Positions 34,201 through 45,333 of a DNA stretch of 64,000 nt are shown here, in pieces. The first letter of the stretch is position 1, and each line of letters starts with the position of its first letter. Made by a program: the position numbers and the translations under genes. The notes under the pieces were generated by a model. It was not told the origin of the DNA. It made no database searches and worked only from the letters and a program-made list of their open reading frames with translations. The DNA comes from Colius striatus (Eukaryota; Chordata; Aves; Coliiformes; Coliidae), in contig NC_084763.1 in assembly GCF_028858725.1 (NCBI RefSeq), forward strand, positions 3,472,001 through 3,536,000. Reading direction: 5' to 3'.

Positions 34201-37200
34201 TCAGATGCTTGAGGAGCAGTAACATGGGCAAGGTCTTTGGCTGGTGGAGCAGGGGAGTGTGCAACATCTGCTTTCCAGCCTTGGCTGTAGAGCTGGTTGT
34301 GTCTCTCTAGCCTGTCTGCATACACAGCCTAGTTTTCAGCAGGGACACGACTTTGCCAGAGGTTCTCAGCACCCAAAAGCATTTCTCTTACATGTAGCAA
34401 AGGTGATTTGTCAGCACTTCATGCAAGGACAATGCCTTGTAAAGCACAGGCCTGATTTTGGTGAATGGGTAACTACATATATATATATATTTAACAGCTT
34501 CATAGGTGAGTGCAGCATGGCCTCAGTGAACACCTGCACTTGAGAGGAAAACACTGCTGCAAGTACCCATGAGAACACTAGAGATGTAGTTACCCAGGTA
34601 CTTGATAGATCACCCAGCCCTTAACTACATAAGACAACGTATGGTAGAAAGGAAGAAAAGGGCTGTCAGGTCAATTTTTGTACAGAGCAGAAACAACAGA
34701 GAGACAGAAACAATATTTGCTCAGGTTAGATCCCTGTCTGCTTCGACACAACTAAAATCCCCTACCATGAGACAAGATACTTGGCTCCTGTCTGTCACAC
34801 AGACATGGAAAGCATGAGCAAGCAGCAGCTGGAAAAGGGATTATTTCTCAGTTCTACTTTAGGTAAAGAGCCTATAAATACCATCTCTGTGCAAGAACTC
34901 AGCAGAATGTGGTAAATCCTCCCCCACTTCTGATGAGACAACAAGGATTTGCTCAGCTGCTCCTATCAAACTGAGCCCTCTGCAAGCCGCCTGCTACCCA
35001 AGGGCTTGCCATAACCCCACATCTCTCTGCTCAGACCCCCTGAGGAAAGCCACCCCACAGATGGACTCTTCTTGTTTGGAAAGACAGCATGTGTCACTAT
35101 GTGGCTTTCTGGCCAGCATGCATCCAGCTAGAACTTTGCTTTGCTCCTCCTGTGGCAGAACCCAGCAAGGATTGCTGTGGCTTGGGCTTTGTCCAGTGGC
35201 ACTATACAGTACCTTAAATAGCCTGCTGCAGAGGGTTGTTTCCCAGAGCACAGCACAGAAACAGCATAGCTGAAGTCTCTGGCTAAAGTAAGCCCCAGAC
35301 AACCTGTATGACAAGTTTTCCTGGTGCCCAGTTGCTGTCTGCCTGATTTTAACACACTAAAGACACAGGATTTCCTTCACCAAGCCACTGATCCCTCACA
35401 ATCAAACACACAGAAGACACAGGACAACAGTTAGGTGCCACCAAGCCTTGCAAAACTTTAATTCAGGGTCTGCCTACCCAGGAAGGGTTAGAAGCTTCGA
35501 GATGATTTCTGGGCTCAAGTGCTCCTTGATACTGTTCTCTGGAGCTCAAACCTTCCTGTCTCACTGACAGGAAGCCAGAAGACATTTACTCTCAGCCTGG
35601 CATTGGGGCTCTTGCCTGGGACATGGAAGAGTTAATGCTCTGATGAGTATTTCAAGTCAATCAGCCTCAACTGAGGCTCACTCCTGATGAGCCACAACTG
35701 TGGTTGTTGCATCCTCTGGAAATGAGAGGGGAGCGGGACTTGGTTCCCTGTTTCACTTCAACCAGAGGAGAGTCTGGTTTGAGAGGAATGTTCCACTAGC
35801 AAAGACAGATTGCCTTCTTTTCCTTTTTCCTGACCTTACTCACAATGACCTGTCTACTTTTTAAGCCCCAGCTCCAAAACTGTTCAGAGCCTCAAATTAG
35901 GTCAGTCACCTGATTGCTTGCCACGAAGGCTGGGATATGAAATCCCTCTCCATTCCTAAGGACTCACTCCTAGTAAATTGAGTGGGTTGGTAATTTGGTA
36001 GCCTACTTCTGCTCAGGTTGTGCAGCAGACACCCAATGCATTGAAGCAAACTTGAGTGTGTGGCAAGGCATCTGGTTGCTGGGTGTCCACAGCACTCAGG
36101 ACCACAACCCCAACAGATTCACCCTCAAGGGCACAGGCTGGTAAAGCTCATTGTGATGTTTTATACCCTTATTGTTCAAGGCCTTGAAGGACTGAGCAAT
36201 GTATCAGAAATAGTGTGACCAGCAGGATGAAGGAGCTGATTGTCCCCTTGTACTGTGTCCAGTTCTGGGCCCCTCACTACAGGAGGGACATTGAAGTTCT
36301 GGAGTGTGTCCAGGACCGGCAACAAAGCTGGGGAAGGGTCTGGAGAACAAATCTTACCAGGAGTGGCTGTGGGAGCTGGGGGTGTTGAGCATGAAGAAGA
36401 GGAGGCTGAGAGGCCATGTGATGACTCTCTGCAGCTACCTGAAGAGAAGTTGTAGTGAGATGGGAGTCAGTCTATTCACTCCAGGAATGAATGATGGGAC
36501 ATGAGGTAATGACCTCAAGTTGTGCCAGGGCAGGTTTAAGATTGGACATGAGGAAGAACTTTTTCACCAGGGAGGTGGTGGAGTCCCAATCCCTAGAGAT
36601 ATTTGAAAGATGGGTAGAGGAGGTGCTGAGGGACATGGTTTAGTTTAGTGATGGGCTTGGCAGGGTGAGGTGAGTCGTTGGACTTGATGAGCTTAAAGGT
36701 CTCTTCCAGCCGTTACGATTCTATGGTAATGCTGCGTTTCTAGGCAGATGGATCACTGCTGCCTTCCTTCACACACAAACTGTTCACTTGACATTCTTGA
36801 GCTGAACTACACGTGCAAACAGGCCCTTCACTGCTAAATTGGTGCCCTGTCCTGCATCCACCCTTCCAGTTGTGCAGGGTGTCAGCCATTCCTGGTTCTC
36901 CTGGAAGCATGCGAAGCGATGCCGCTGCCTCCCCTTCCCTCCCTCCTCCAACGCTGGCTTCAAACGGAATGGAAGCATAAATCAACAGCCAGATTACTGC
37001 CCCAAGCACACACCTGCTGACACTTCATGCAGCTGTAATTGAGATGGGGGAGCTAAGTGCATCATCAGAGAAGCCAACTTAATTAAAAGCAGTAAACATA
37101 AGAGGATGTGGAGCACAGAAAGCAGCTCCCGTCATGCAACGTGCCCTGTGTCTAGACTGGGGGGGGTGCCCAGCCTCTTGCACACATGCTGATGGAAGAA

Positions 37201-40200
37201 GTGATCTCTGAGCTGATTACCAGTGAGAGAAACCCACTTTTTTATTGTCTTCACCTGGAACATTTTGCAGGTTCTTGATAAAAGGAATGGTCATTATAAA
37301 CTGACCACCAAGCAAACTTAAGGGCTTACACTCAAACTCCAGATGAGTGCAACTGTGTGATAAATGCAACATAATGTGAGCTGCAAAAAGGAGAAGGAAT
37401 ATGTGTAAATGCACAAGAAATTTATTACAAAAACCATGGAAAGCCACAAACAGAACAGCATCAGTGCTCTTCTGCACAGTAAGGAAAAGAATCAGCTGTT
37501 CCCACGCTGGGCATGAACATGAAGAATGTTTAAACATGAGGAGTACTGGTAAACATCCCTTTTTTTTAAGTTTACATCCATGTTCTTATCCTAATTGTAA
37601 AGCAGAACATTAAAATAGGCTTAACATAAATGTGCAGCTGTCTGCTCTGTGCAGTAAACTGCTTCCTATGGCAGAAACCTGTTAGCCTAAAAACACAGCA
37701 CTTACATGTGCACATGCTTTTAATTCAGGTCCTCCTTCAGGTAAGAAGAGGTGAAAAGGTGGCAGTCCCCTGTGGTTACCCTGTCCTGCACACACCTAAG
37801 CAGCAGCAATGGTTAACATTTTTCTTCCAGAGCAAGTTTCTAGGTTTCCTTCTGGAGATCTCACCTAGTAGCACACCAGCAAACCACCAAAACTCACATA
37901 AGCAGTTAATTGCTCCAGTGCAAAAAGTCAGTACTCAGGAGGTGGAAGCAGGTACAGGGTATCAGGAAGGAATTTAGAAATCAATCACATGCACAAGTAG
38001 GTGTGATGTTAGGAAAGCTACACCTCACCTACAGCTGAGAGGTGCAAAGGGACCCCAAACTGCACTGCCAGGGGGTGGTATGTGCAGACGAGCCAGAGAG
38101 CAGCAGGTGTCATTCACCTCAGCTTCAGCAAGGCTTTCCACACTGCCTCCCACAACACTCTTGTAGCCAAGTTCAGACACTACAGTTTGGGTAGATGGAC
38201 AGCTAGATTCTAGGTGAACCTGCTTCTGCAGTGTGGGGGTTGGACTAGATGATCTCTAAAGGTCCCTTCCAACCCCTACCATTCTGTGATTCTATGAGAT
38301 AGGTAAAATAACAACTGGTTGGGTGCTGGGGCTCAGAGGGCAGTGCTCAAGGGGGTCACACTGTCCCCAGGGAGTATGAAGCAATTGTTGGTAGGTCTGG
38401 ACTTGTGCTGCTGACAAGCCTGTTGCTGGAATTTGGTGATCAAGTACTCTCACCAAGCCTGGAGATGTCACCAAACTGGGGATCAGTCGATGAGCTCGAG
38501 GGCAGGGCTGCCACTCAAACATCCAGACTGGCTGGAGGAATGGCCTGACAGGAACCTCACAAAGTTTTGAACAAACACAGATGCAGTGTCTTGCCTGTGG
38601 GAAGGATGAACCTCTTGCTGGCTGTGGAGCAGCTCTGCTAAAAAGCTCCTAAGGGTTAGGGCAGACAGTGAGCTGAACGTGAGCCATCAGTGTGCCATGA
38701 CAGCAATGGGGGCTGCTGACTGTGCCAACAGAAGCCTGGCCAGCACATTGAGGGGAGTAACTTTCTCCTTTCACTGGTAGGATCACATCTAAAATACCAC
38801 ATTTGGTTTTGGCATCCCCAGGAAAAAGAATGAAATGAATAAACTGGCACTTGGCCCATGGGGAGGGGTGGAGGGACTTGGGACTGGTCAGTCCAGGAAA
38901 GAAAAGACTTCAGAGAGATCCAAGAGCAACATGCCAGTACCCAGAAAGAAGTCCCTAAGATGCAGCCAGGACCTTCCCAGTGGTGCAGGGTGGGAGGACA
39001 ACAGTTAATGGATGTAAACTGAAACAAAGAGAGGTTCTGACTTGGTATGTGAAAAAAATGGAACCACCATGAGGCCAGCCAGGCAGCAGAGCACGTTGCC
39101 CAGAGAGGTTATATCATCATCTTCCTTGGAGTGTTCCCAAGACATAACTGCTGAAAGCCCTGAGCAACCTGGTCTGACCCTGATCTGAGCAGGAGGTTGG
39201 ACTGGAAGTCTCCTGAGAACCTTTCCCACCCAAGCTATTCTCCAGCTCTCTAATTGGAGTTAACTCTCTTTTCCTCACTACTTCTCTTAGAGTATCACAC
39301 GATTAATAAATTCAGTGCACAATCATCCAACAGGATAGGCTGAAATAATGTTAACTCAATACTGGAGAGCATCAAAACTCTCTTCTCCCTCCAAGACAGC
39401 CAATCCTGACAGGGGGGATGACTACTTCACTGCCCCAGTGACATCAGCCACCGTGCTTCTATTGCTGTGGACAAGTGCATGCTCACTTGTGCTGCTTTAT
39501 AAACATGCCACAGAGCCTGAAAAAGAGAGGATGAGAAACATGCAGGTTGTTCTAGCATCTGGAATTTATCACCTCATCAAAAGGTCCAATGTGATGGCAA
39601 CAGGAGGTAGAAAACCAAACAGAAAGGACGTCTGGGGTTAGTCAGTCGTGTCAGGGAAGATGCTCCCCCCTTGCACTCATAATCCTTCTGATCAAAGTCC
39701 TCCTCATCAGCAAGACATCAGGCAGCCTTCCCTCTGTTACTCATTCCCCATTCAGAATTGGAACAAACAGCTGGAATACTTGAAGTGCTGCTGGCATCTG
39801 CATACAGAGGAGGTGCTTTCCCAACCTCATGCACTCACTACACCATATTCACGTCCCTACCACGAGAGAAGCATCCTGACCATCTCTGTCAACAACTGGC
39901 ACTTCAGGTACATCTAGAGAAAGGCTGAGCTGGCTTATTTAAGTGAGAGGAGGTTGAGGACCCTTGTAGAGGTTCAGTCAAGTCCCTAGAGACAGCTTTA
40001 ATTCTGAATTGCTTACGGTGCATCCACACAAGATGTGTGATCTAACTCTTTAAGCAAAGTCCGGGCTAATTTGGCTCACTGCTTTTCCAAAGGATAAGAA
40101 CTGGACTCCAGTGACTAATCCCTCTCTCTGCTTTATATTTGTTTACTTATTTTTCCAGACCACAGAAATAAGTGCTTTGCTGAAGCAGGAGAAGTATCTA

Positions 40201-43200
40201 ACTGACAATATCTTGTGACTCAGGCAACTAGGGCACGGGGAAGCGGTTGGTTTGGTTGGCAAACTAAGTTAAGAGCAGTCTTGGGAATTCTCTGTATCAA
40301 CAGTAGAAGACCAATGTATGTCACTCAAATTCCTGGCAAGCTTTCCATGATCACTTCCAGTCTAAAATAAGCTGCATCTTATTCACACAGCAGAGGCAGA
40401 AAAGTTTGGAAAAGGATCAATTCCTTGGTCTAGCCTTAAAAAATGGAATCACCTATGGAAGAAGCATGCTGGAATCAAACTAAAGCTTACTGCTAGCAAC
40501 TGCTTCATAGTTAATGAAGGCTAGAACAAGTACATCACTGTAAAAATGACTCAGAACAGGTACTAATACTGTTAACTATTTGGACAGAGAGATGCATCAT
40601 TGGTTCTGTTACAGGGACCTTCAGCATTTGTCCCAGCTGTTAAGACACAAAGCATAACCAACAAGTTTTAAGACAGCTTTAAGCAATGTAAGATTCTGTG
40701 ATTCTGTCACCTCCAACTGCTTTTTCTTTCTTGAATTAGAAGACAGATCAAATGAAAACCAACCAAACAGAAACCCCCTTATACTCCAGAAGAACAACTG
40801 CAAGCTTTACCTCCCAAACCAGCTGAATGTGCAGAACATTTATTTGGGCACACTGCTTTTTTTATCCCATATTCCCCTCGCTTAGCACATACAGTCTTAT
40901 CTCTGTCCTCAGGTGGCTGAAGTGGAGCCTCTGTAGGAAAGATTAACTCAGCTATCTTGCTTTTAAACTTCCAACAAAAGCAAATAACCACTTCATGTGA
41001 CAATCCACCTTGGATTTCTGTTACTCCAGGCAGCTTATCGAGAAGCAGGCACCTTCTAGAAGGATGCACCTACCCAGAAGAGACAAGGGAGATGGTTATG
41101 CCAGTCCAGGGATGCCTTGGTCCAAGCATCCCTCACTAGATCTGTGAATAGACACAGGACATGGTATTTCTGAGCTGACAAGCCAACCTTTTCATTACAA
41201 TACAAAGTGTCTCTGTGACAGATATGCCATACTCCAGCATGGGACTGAAATCACAGGGAAGTCATTAAAAAGGATTGCATTGCTGGGTTTCATAAATCTC
41301 CAAAGACAGTCCCAAGGCCAAAGGACAGGCTCCATATGTCAGTTGAGTAGAAAAAAGCTTCTGTCAGAAAGCCAGTGACAGGAATCTATTGTGAACTCAT
41401 TTGACTAAATATATCTACCTCTTATGGATTGCTGCTCCAGATATTGTAAGATAAAACACAACCTGTTTCACTACAGCACATCCCAGATCTAGACTTGCAC
41501 AGAGGAGACACTCTCAGGATGAAGTTGTGCCTTTAGATGATATAACATCTAACCATATGCTAATGGAGAAGATCCTATTCATGTCTCCTCCTCCACAATA
41601 TGGAGAATACTCTCTTCCTCCCATGTCACCAGTGTTTGCCAAAGACTGTACCAAGCTGATTCAACACTGACTCAAACGTGCTAAAATGAGCAACTTTCCG
41701 TGAGATTAACAGGTTGCATTGACTCAGTGGAGGGTCAAACGAGTGCCAGAGCAATGCAACTTTAAGATAGAGATGGGTGTTGTGGCTCTCTTCCACCCTA
41801 CATGTGTGAAAAGACAGTGTGGGTCAGAAACAGCTGAGGATCCTGGACAACGGGGATGGAAACTGCAGAAGAAACAAAGCAGGAAATGCCAGGCAATGCA
41901 GACGTCAAAGGCCTTCCTATCGCTTTGGTGCATGCCTCCTTTTAAACATACTGAACTCCCATGCACTCTAATACCTTCTCTCCCCTCTCCCACATTTCTT
42001 CACCTGTCACACTTATCTGTCTTCTGAGCTTTACCATCCCTGAATCTTTATTGTCTAACTTTAGGGTTTCTTCTTCCCCACTGAAATCGCAGTAACAGCA
42101 GCGGCAGCATGAGCGTGACACTCATCACCACTGAAACCATCCCTGAGCACACACACATCCCACCCCTTTCCCCTTCCTTCTCCTTTCCTTACACTACCCA
42201 AGGTGCTGCAGCAACTTCCACAAACACACAGTCTTCCCATTTGACCTGACATGGTCAACAGACAACAGTTTTCCCCTCTACATCAAAAGATGTCCCCAAA
42301 CCAACCAACAACCCACCAACACCTCTCACAGCTTTCTTGCTTCCAAAGGCCAAAGCTGCATGCAGTTCCTATTAACCTCTTTGACAGAGTGGGAAATAAG
42401 CATCCTGCTTTTCCACAAGATACCTGTTTCAGCAGGAAGGAAACCAATAAACTAGTTACCAAAAGGAAACCGTTATAAAGCAACCTTGTGTGCATTAGCT
42501 CTAGTGCACACGGCGAGCCTCCCCCCTTGTACCCCTTGCCTCTGCAGGACTTAATATGTATTTCCCTGTGGCACAAAGAGTCTTGAGTTAATTCCCAACA
42601 TCCAAGTAGCTCCCCCTGTCTATTAACAAACAGTGGCTGCAGAAGCATGTGGGCAGAAACATGAGCAGGACGCCGAGGTGCCGATCAATACAGCACTTGT
42701 GAATGTCGAGGCACGGTGGGATTTTCATCATCTCATAACATCCCATTTTCTTTCTCACACTGCAGCAAAGCAGAATAAAAGGTAGGTGGAACCCAAGCCC
42801 TGTTGTTATTAGCATGCAAAGGAAATTAACTTGTTTAAATTCACCCATCTGTTCTGGCCAAGCATTTCTGAGTCACTCGCAACATTTCAGCCACCTGAAA
42901 AAAAGACAGCGTGTCCTAGGCACAAACACTTCCGAGGCACGTAACGTTCAGGATCACAGATGATTGAACTGTACGCTTTCATTCTTGCAGGGAGCTTTGT
43001 TTCTCATCAGGCTTCCTGGCTGCTTTTTGTTTCTAGCATTTCTCTCCTGTTTTTGGCAGATGAAGTGGAGGTGGAGAAGAAAGGAAAGTTCTTGGGTAGC
43101 ATAAGTATTACAGTCATTTCAATGCTTCGGCAAGGAAGAGCTTGCTCAGGGAACAGATGACCTAATGCTGCTACCTACTCCTCCACCTCACTTCTTTTTT

Positions 43201-43989
43201 AACTGAGGTTTATGGGTGTTTGCAAGGCTAAAGTTACACATCACAGGAGCAGAGTTTAGCACATTAATCTCCTTTCTGTCCCCAAATCCACAGGGAAGGT
43301 AAGTCCCACCCACACACTTCCTCTGCTTTTTTTGCTGTTGCTGTGGGCCATTTAAAAGAGCAAACTGCAATTCAGAGACATCCTCAGTCATTCACCTACA
43401 GGTCACTGACATTTGATTCACACCCAAGCCTGATGTGAATGTAGGTGCCAGTCAGCAAAAGGACAGTTATGTGGGATAGCAAATCATCCCGACTCCCTGA
43501 ATTAAACAGGAGTGTTAGCACAGGGACAAACTCACTTTCAAAGCATTCTCTGTACCCTGCCTGATCACCTGCCCTTGTTCAAAACAAAGGGAGAACTGTC
43601 CTCACAGGGGCTCTACTTGAGTTTCCTTTCAGAGTTCTGAAACAGGAGCTGTTGAAGAACCTGCATTTTGTTTTCAATTGGAAAGGTCGCTTGGATCAGG
43701 TGGCCAAACGAGTCTGTACACTGACTCTTTTTAATAAGGAGAAAGGGAGAGAGATGGGACTTGGGGAAGGAGGGAAAGGAGATCATTGCATCTTCGTTTT
43801 CAAATTAGAAAAAGCCTCAGGGAAGTCGTGGAGAAAAGTACAACTCGTGAAGGAACACTCTGAGAGCCTACAGCATCTAACTCTCTCTTGAGCACTAGAA
43901 AAGGCACAAAGGAAAGGGATGACTACTTACATATAATATGTAGGATATAATCCTTCAAAGTACCAGCAATGCTTTTTGGCCTCTGTACA
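22104..43989 (-). CDS. VOPP1: VOPP1, WW-domain-binding endosomal membrane protein (coding exons 2-5, partial at 5' end)
   Basis: Spliced minus-strand gene; the exons are listed separately. The four exons join in phase to 456 nt (151 residues plus stop). Mammalian VOPP1 has about 172 residues, so only the signal-peptide exon is missing. Order seen: a Cys-rich luminal segment (residues 1-33, with [17 protein letters not shown] and paired CC at 27-28 and 32-33); one membrane span (about 42-63, [20 protein letters not shown]) followed by RRR; then a Pro/Tyr-rich cytosolic tail with WW-binding PPxY motifs (PPSY, PPPY). Known: VOPP1 (ECOP/GASP) is a type I endosomal/lysosomal membrane protein, co-amplified with EGFR in human tumours, that binds and inhibits WWOX through its PPxY motifs. 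Close match across all exons makes the call firm. Confidence 0.96.
22302..22319 (-). repeat. VOPP1: (TG)9 tract next to the VOPP1 exon 5 acceptor
   Basis: On the transcript strand a (TG)9 tract is followed by CTGTGCTTTGTTGCAG and the exon. It starts 16 nt upstream of the splice site, where the polypyrimidine tract normally lies. Confidence 0.95.
22612..22830 (+). mobile_element. CR1 LINE internal (ORF2) fragment
   Basis: Sense CR1: GGGATGCATCAAGAAGAGTG, CCCTGCTGAGGCCTCATCTG, CAGTTCTGGGCTCCTCAGCT and GAGGAAAGGCTGGAGGCA. It stops before the 3' tail, so it is truncated at both ends. Confidence 0.88.
24275..24345 (-). mobile_element. CR1 LINE 3'-end remnant
   Basis: Antisense: ACAGGATCACTTAGGCTGG, AAAAGACCCTTTAAGATTG and GTCCAACTGTTGGAGG, a diverged form of the CR1 tail region. 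It passes directly into the minisatellite at 24341. Confidence 0.7.
24341..24922 (+). repeat. 30-bp minisatellite in VOPP1 intron 4
   Basis: Eighteen full units at an exact 30-bp period (24361-24900) plus partial ends. Units read CCTGTTCCTCAGCCACAGCC and ACCACTAAAG, with AGCCA/ACTCA and CTG/TTT variants. They differ by substitutions only. The period is a multiple of three and the units lack stops, which creates long low-complexity open frames of about 250 codons on both strands that are not genes. Confidence 0.97.
25408..25427 (+). repeat. (CCAA)n simple repeat
   Basis: About five CCAA units in VOPP1 intron 4, about 50 bp downstream of the exon 4 donor. Confidence 0.85.
25480..25616 (-). CDS. 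VOPP1: VOPP1 exon 4 (transmembrane exon)
   Basis: 137 nt. It encodes [20 protein letters not shown], then [20 protein letters not shown] and VNTAS. This is most of the membrane span, the basic stop-transfer run and the start of the cytosolic tail. Acceptor TTTGCACAG, donor ATCAG|GTCAGA. Confidence 0.97.
26160..26262 (-). mobile_element. CR1 LINE 3' remnant
   Basis: GGGAGGGACCTTTAGAGCTC, CAGCCCAACCCCCCTGCAG and CCTAGCTCAGGTCTCACAGG match the young CR1 3' end in antisense. Confidence 0.8.
27160..28008 (+). mobile_element. CR1 LINE 3' copy, about 850 bp, with ORF2 C-terminus
   Basis: Starts within ORF2 (TTCCCCAGAGGCTGTGCTGC) and runs to the tail CAGTCTATGATTCTGTGATC. An open frame at 27442-27927 is the authentic CR1 ORF2 C-terminus ([20 protein letters not shown], then [15 protein letters not shown], ending DTFLCDLI and stop). 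A frameshift separates it from the upstream ORF2 part, so the copy is inactive. Confidence 0.95.
28414..28491 (-). CDS. VOPP1: VOPP1 exon 3
   Basis: 78 nt with acceptor TCCACAG|A and donor TTTTG|GTAGGT. It encodes [20 protein letters not shown] and RLWYF, then two bases of a split Trp. It contributes two Cys pairs of the luminal domain and the first residues of the membrane span. Confidence 0.96.
28648..28728 (+). mobile_element. CR1 LINE 3'-end relic
   Basis: GGGGTTGGATTAGATGATCT, TCAAAGGATGTCTCCAAGCC and GGGTCTGTGAATC correspond to the last 80 bp of an old CR1. Confidence 0.65.
28888..29085 (-). mobile_element. CR1 LINE 3' fragment (inverted partner of 29285-29583)
   Basis: AGAATCACAGCATCTCAAGG, GGAACTCATCCAGCTGGG, CCATCTGGGCAGCCCCTGCC and CTCCCTCACCTCAACAGGG. 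It belongs to the same subfamily as the plus copy 200 bp away. Confidence 0.87.
29285..29583 (+). mobile_element. CR1 LINE 3' fragment (inverted partner of 28888-29085)
   Basis: AATGACAGGACAAGGGGCAA, GAGCACTGGCAGGGGCTGCC, CAGATGGGCTGTGGAGGCTC and GGGATTCTGTCATTC tail. It is largely complementary to the fragment at 28888-29085. Confidence 0.88.
30762..31100 (-). mobile_element. CR1 LINE 3' fragment with internal duplication
   Basis: Tail complement ATCACAGAATCATAGAATGG. The segment GGACTTTTAGAGATCATCT occurs twice in tandem (around 30798-30842), then CACCTAGATCAGGTCACACA and CCCCTTGTCCTGTTGCTAG. 5' truncated. Confidence 0.9.
31897..32170 (-). mobile_element. CR1 LINE 3' fragment
   Basis: CATAGAATCATTATGGTTGG, CCAGGGCTGGGCACTGCCCC, GGGCAGCCTGGCACAGGGC and CTGTTTCCTCTTGTCCTGTC in antisense. 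Confidence 0.88.
32631..32736 (-). mobile_element. CR1 LINE 3' end, about 105 bp
   Basis: ATAGAATCACAGAATGGTAG, GAAGGGACCTTTAGAGATCA and AGCAGGGTCACCTAGATCAG; a strongly 5'-truncated young copy. Confidence 0.9.
34477..34490. repeat. (AT)7 microsatellite
   Basis: Short AT dinucleotide run in VOPP1 intron 2. Confidence 0.85.
36193..36727 (+). mobile_element. CR1 LINE 3' copy, about 530 bp, older subfamily
   Basis: CCAGTTCTGGGCCCCTCACT, CTGGAGTGTGTCCAGGACC, AAGAGGAGGCTGAGAGGCC, GGGAGGTGGTGGAGTCCC and a CGATTCTATGG tail. Many indels relative to the younger copies. Confidence 0.87.
38095..38206 (+). mobile_element. CR1 reverse-transcriptase fragment (old copy, 5' part)
   Basis: The frame from about 38103 reads [20 protein letters not shown], then [14 protein letters not shown], which matches the CR1/LINE RT segment usually written DFSKAFDTVSH. 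The catalytic-region residues are degraded. It is cut off by the younger CR1 tail at 38207 and probably continues at 38298. Confidence 0.75.
38207..38297 (+). mobile_element. Young CR1 3' end nested in an older CR1
   Basis: CTAGGTGAACCTGCTTCTGC, GGACTAGATGATCTCTAAAG, GTCCCTTCCAACCCCTACC and ATTCTGTGATTCTATGAG; about 90 bp, extreme 5' truncation. Confidence 0.88.
38298..39245 (+). mobile_element. Old degraded CR1 (3' continuation)
   Basis: Diverged ORF2 and 3' segments in order: GACTGGCTGGAGGAATGGCC, ACAGTGAGCTGAACGTGAGC, CATCAGTGTGCCATGACAGC, and finally GGAGGTTGGACTGGAAGTCT. It reads as the distal half of the element whose RT part lies at 38095-38206. Confidence 0.7.
43931..43989 (-). CDS. 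VOPP1: VOPP1 coding exon 2
   Basis: 59 nt encoding [19 protein letters not shown] plus the first two bases of Ile (AT|GTAAGT donor). The acceptor on the minus strand is a long T run ending CCTTTGTAG. The leading Cys-Thr-Glu-Ala follows the signal-peptide cleavage region of the family, so exon 1 upstream should carry only the signal peptide. Confidence 0.95.
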
Positions 43990-44519
43990 CTACAAAGGAA
44001 AAAAAACAATAATGGTATTAATATTTACATAGGACAATGGACAGTTCTAAACACAAGAACAGAGTGCTTATAAATGCTGTGTCCTTGAAGCAATTAAGAA
44101 GGTTTGTATTGCCAAAGATTTCCCAATCCTGACACACACAGCAACTGGGAAGTCAGCTCGTGTGCATGGCTGTGTGCCCTGGCAGGGCTCAGATGCCTCA
44201 CGTCAGGCTTTGTCTGCAAGGCCCTGCAGCCCCCCACAATTCATGAGCAAGTTCAGCCCATTCAGCGTGGGCACAGCACACAGCTGCATATGTTCCCTGG
44301 CAGAACCACTGTCTCAAAAGCCCACAGAGAACTTACAAGTAACTTATAGTAACTTAAGAGATCTCTGAGGCATAATAACCAGTTTGATGACACTCTGTGT
44401 ATGACTACACAATGAATTTAGTAATTGCAGAGAATGATTCATCTTTCTGGAAGTCTGGGGTGTGCAGAGCCAGGCCCAGAGAGGAGCAGAATGGAGAACT
44501 CATCCATCCCTGCTCAGCC

Positions 44520-45333
44520 ATCGACCACTGAGAGCTGAGCAGTGAGGAACCTCATGAGCTTCACCAAGGGTGAGTGCAGAGTGCTGCAGCTGGGGAGGAA
44601 CAGCCCCATCGCCAGCACAGGCTGGGGGTGACCTGCTGGAGAGCAGCTCAAGGACTGGAGAGCAGCTCAAGGAGAGGGACCTGGGAGTGCTGGTGGGTAA
44701 CAAATAAGCATGGGCAGCAATTTGCCCTCATGGCCAAGGAGGCCATTGGCATCCTGGAGGCATTAAGAAGAGTGTGGGCAGCAGTTCATCCCCTTCTACT
44801 CTGCCCTGGTGAGGCCTCATCTGGAGTCCTGTGTCCGGTTCTGGCCTCCCAGCACAAGAGGGACAGGGAACTGCTGGAGAGAGGCCAGAGTAGGGCTACC
44901 AAGATGACCAGGGGACTGGAAGATCTTCCTTATGAGGAAAGGCTGCAGGAACTGGGGCTGTTTAGTCTGGGCAAGGGAAGGCTGAGGGAGGATCTCATTA
45001 ACACAAGTATTTGAAAGGTGTGTGTCAAGAGGATGGGGTGGCACTTTTTTCTGTCGTCTCCAGTGACAGGACGATGGGTAACAGGCACAAGCTGGAACAC
45101 AGAAAGCTCCACTTAAACATAAGGAAAAGCTCCTTTGGTGCTGAGGTGAGGGAGCCCTGGCCCAGGCTGCCCAGGGAGGATGTGGAGGCTCCTTCTCGGG
45201 AGGTTTCCAAACCCACCTGGACACGTTTCTGTGTGACCTGATCCAGGTGGATATGCTCTAGCAGTGGGTTGGACTGGATAATCTCTAGAGGTCCCTTCCA
45301 ACCCGCACCATTCTGTGCCTCTCTGATCCCATC
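44520..45333 (+). mobile_element. CR1 LINE 3' copy, about 810 bp
   Basis: From ORF2 (GAGGAACCTCATGAGCTTCA) through CCAGGCTGCCCAGGGAGGAT to CCCTTCCAACCCGCACCATT. The frame at 44574-45014 is out of the ORF2 frame in part; several frameshifts. Confidence 0.92.

Larger units (their letters stand above)
28492..43930 (-). other. VOPP1: VOPP1 intron 2
   Basis: 15.4 kb. It contains CR1 copies at 28648, 28888, 29285, 30762, 31897, 32631, 36193 and 38095-39245. The stretches 29600-30760, 32740-36190 and 39250-43930 are unique intronic DNA. They include an (AT)7 repeat and possible non-coding conserved segments but no supported exon. Confidence 0.9.
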
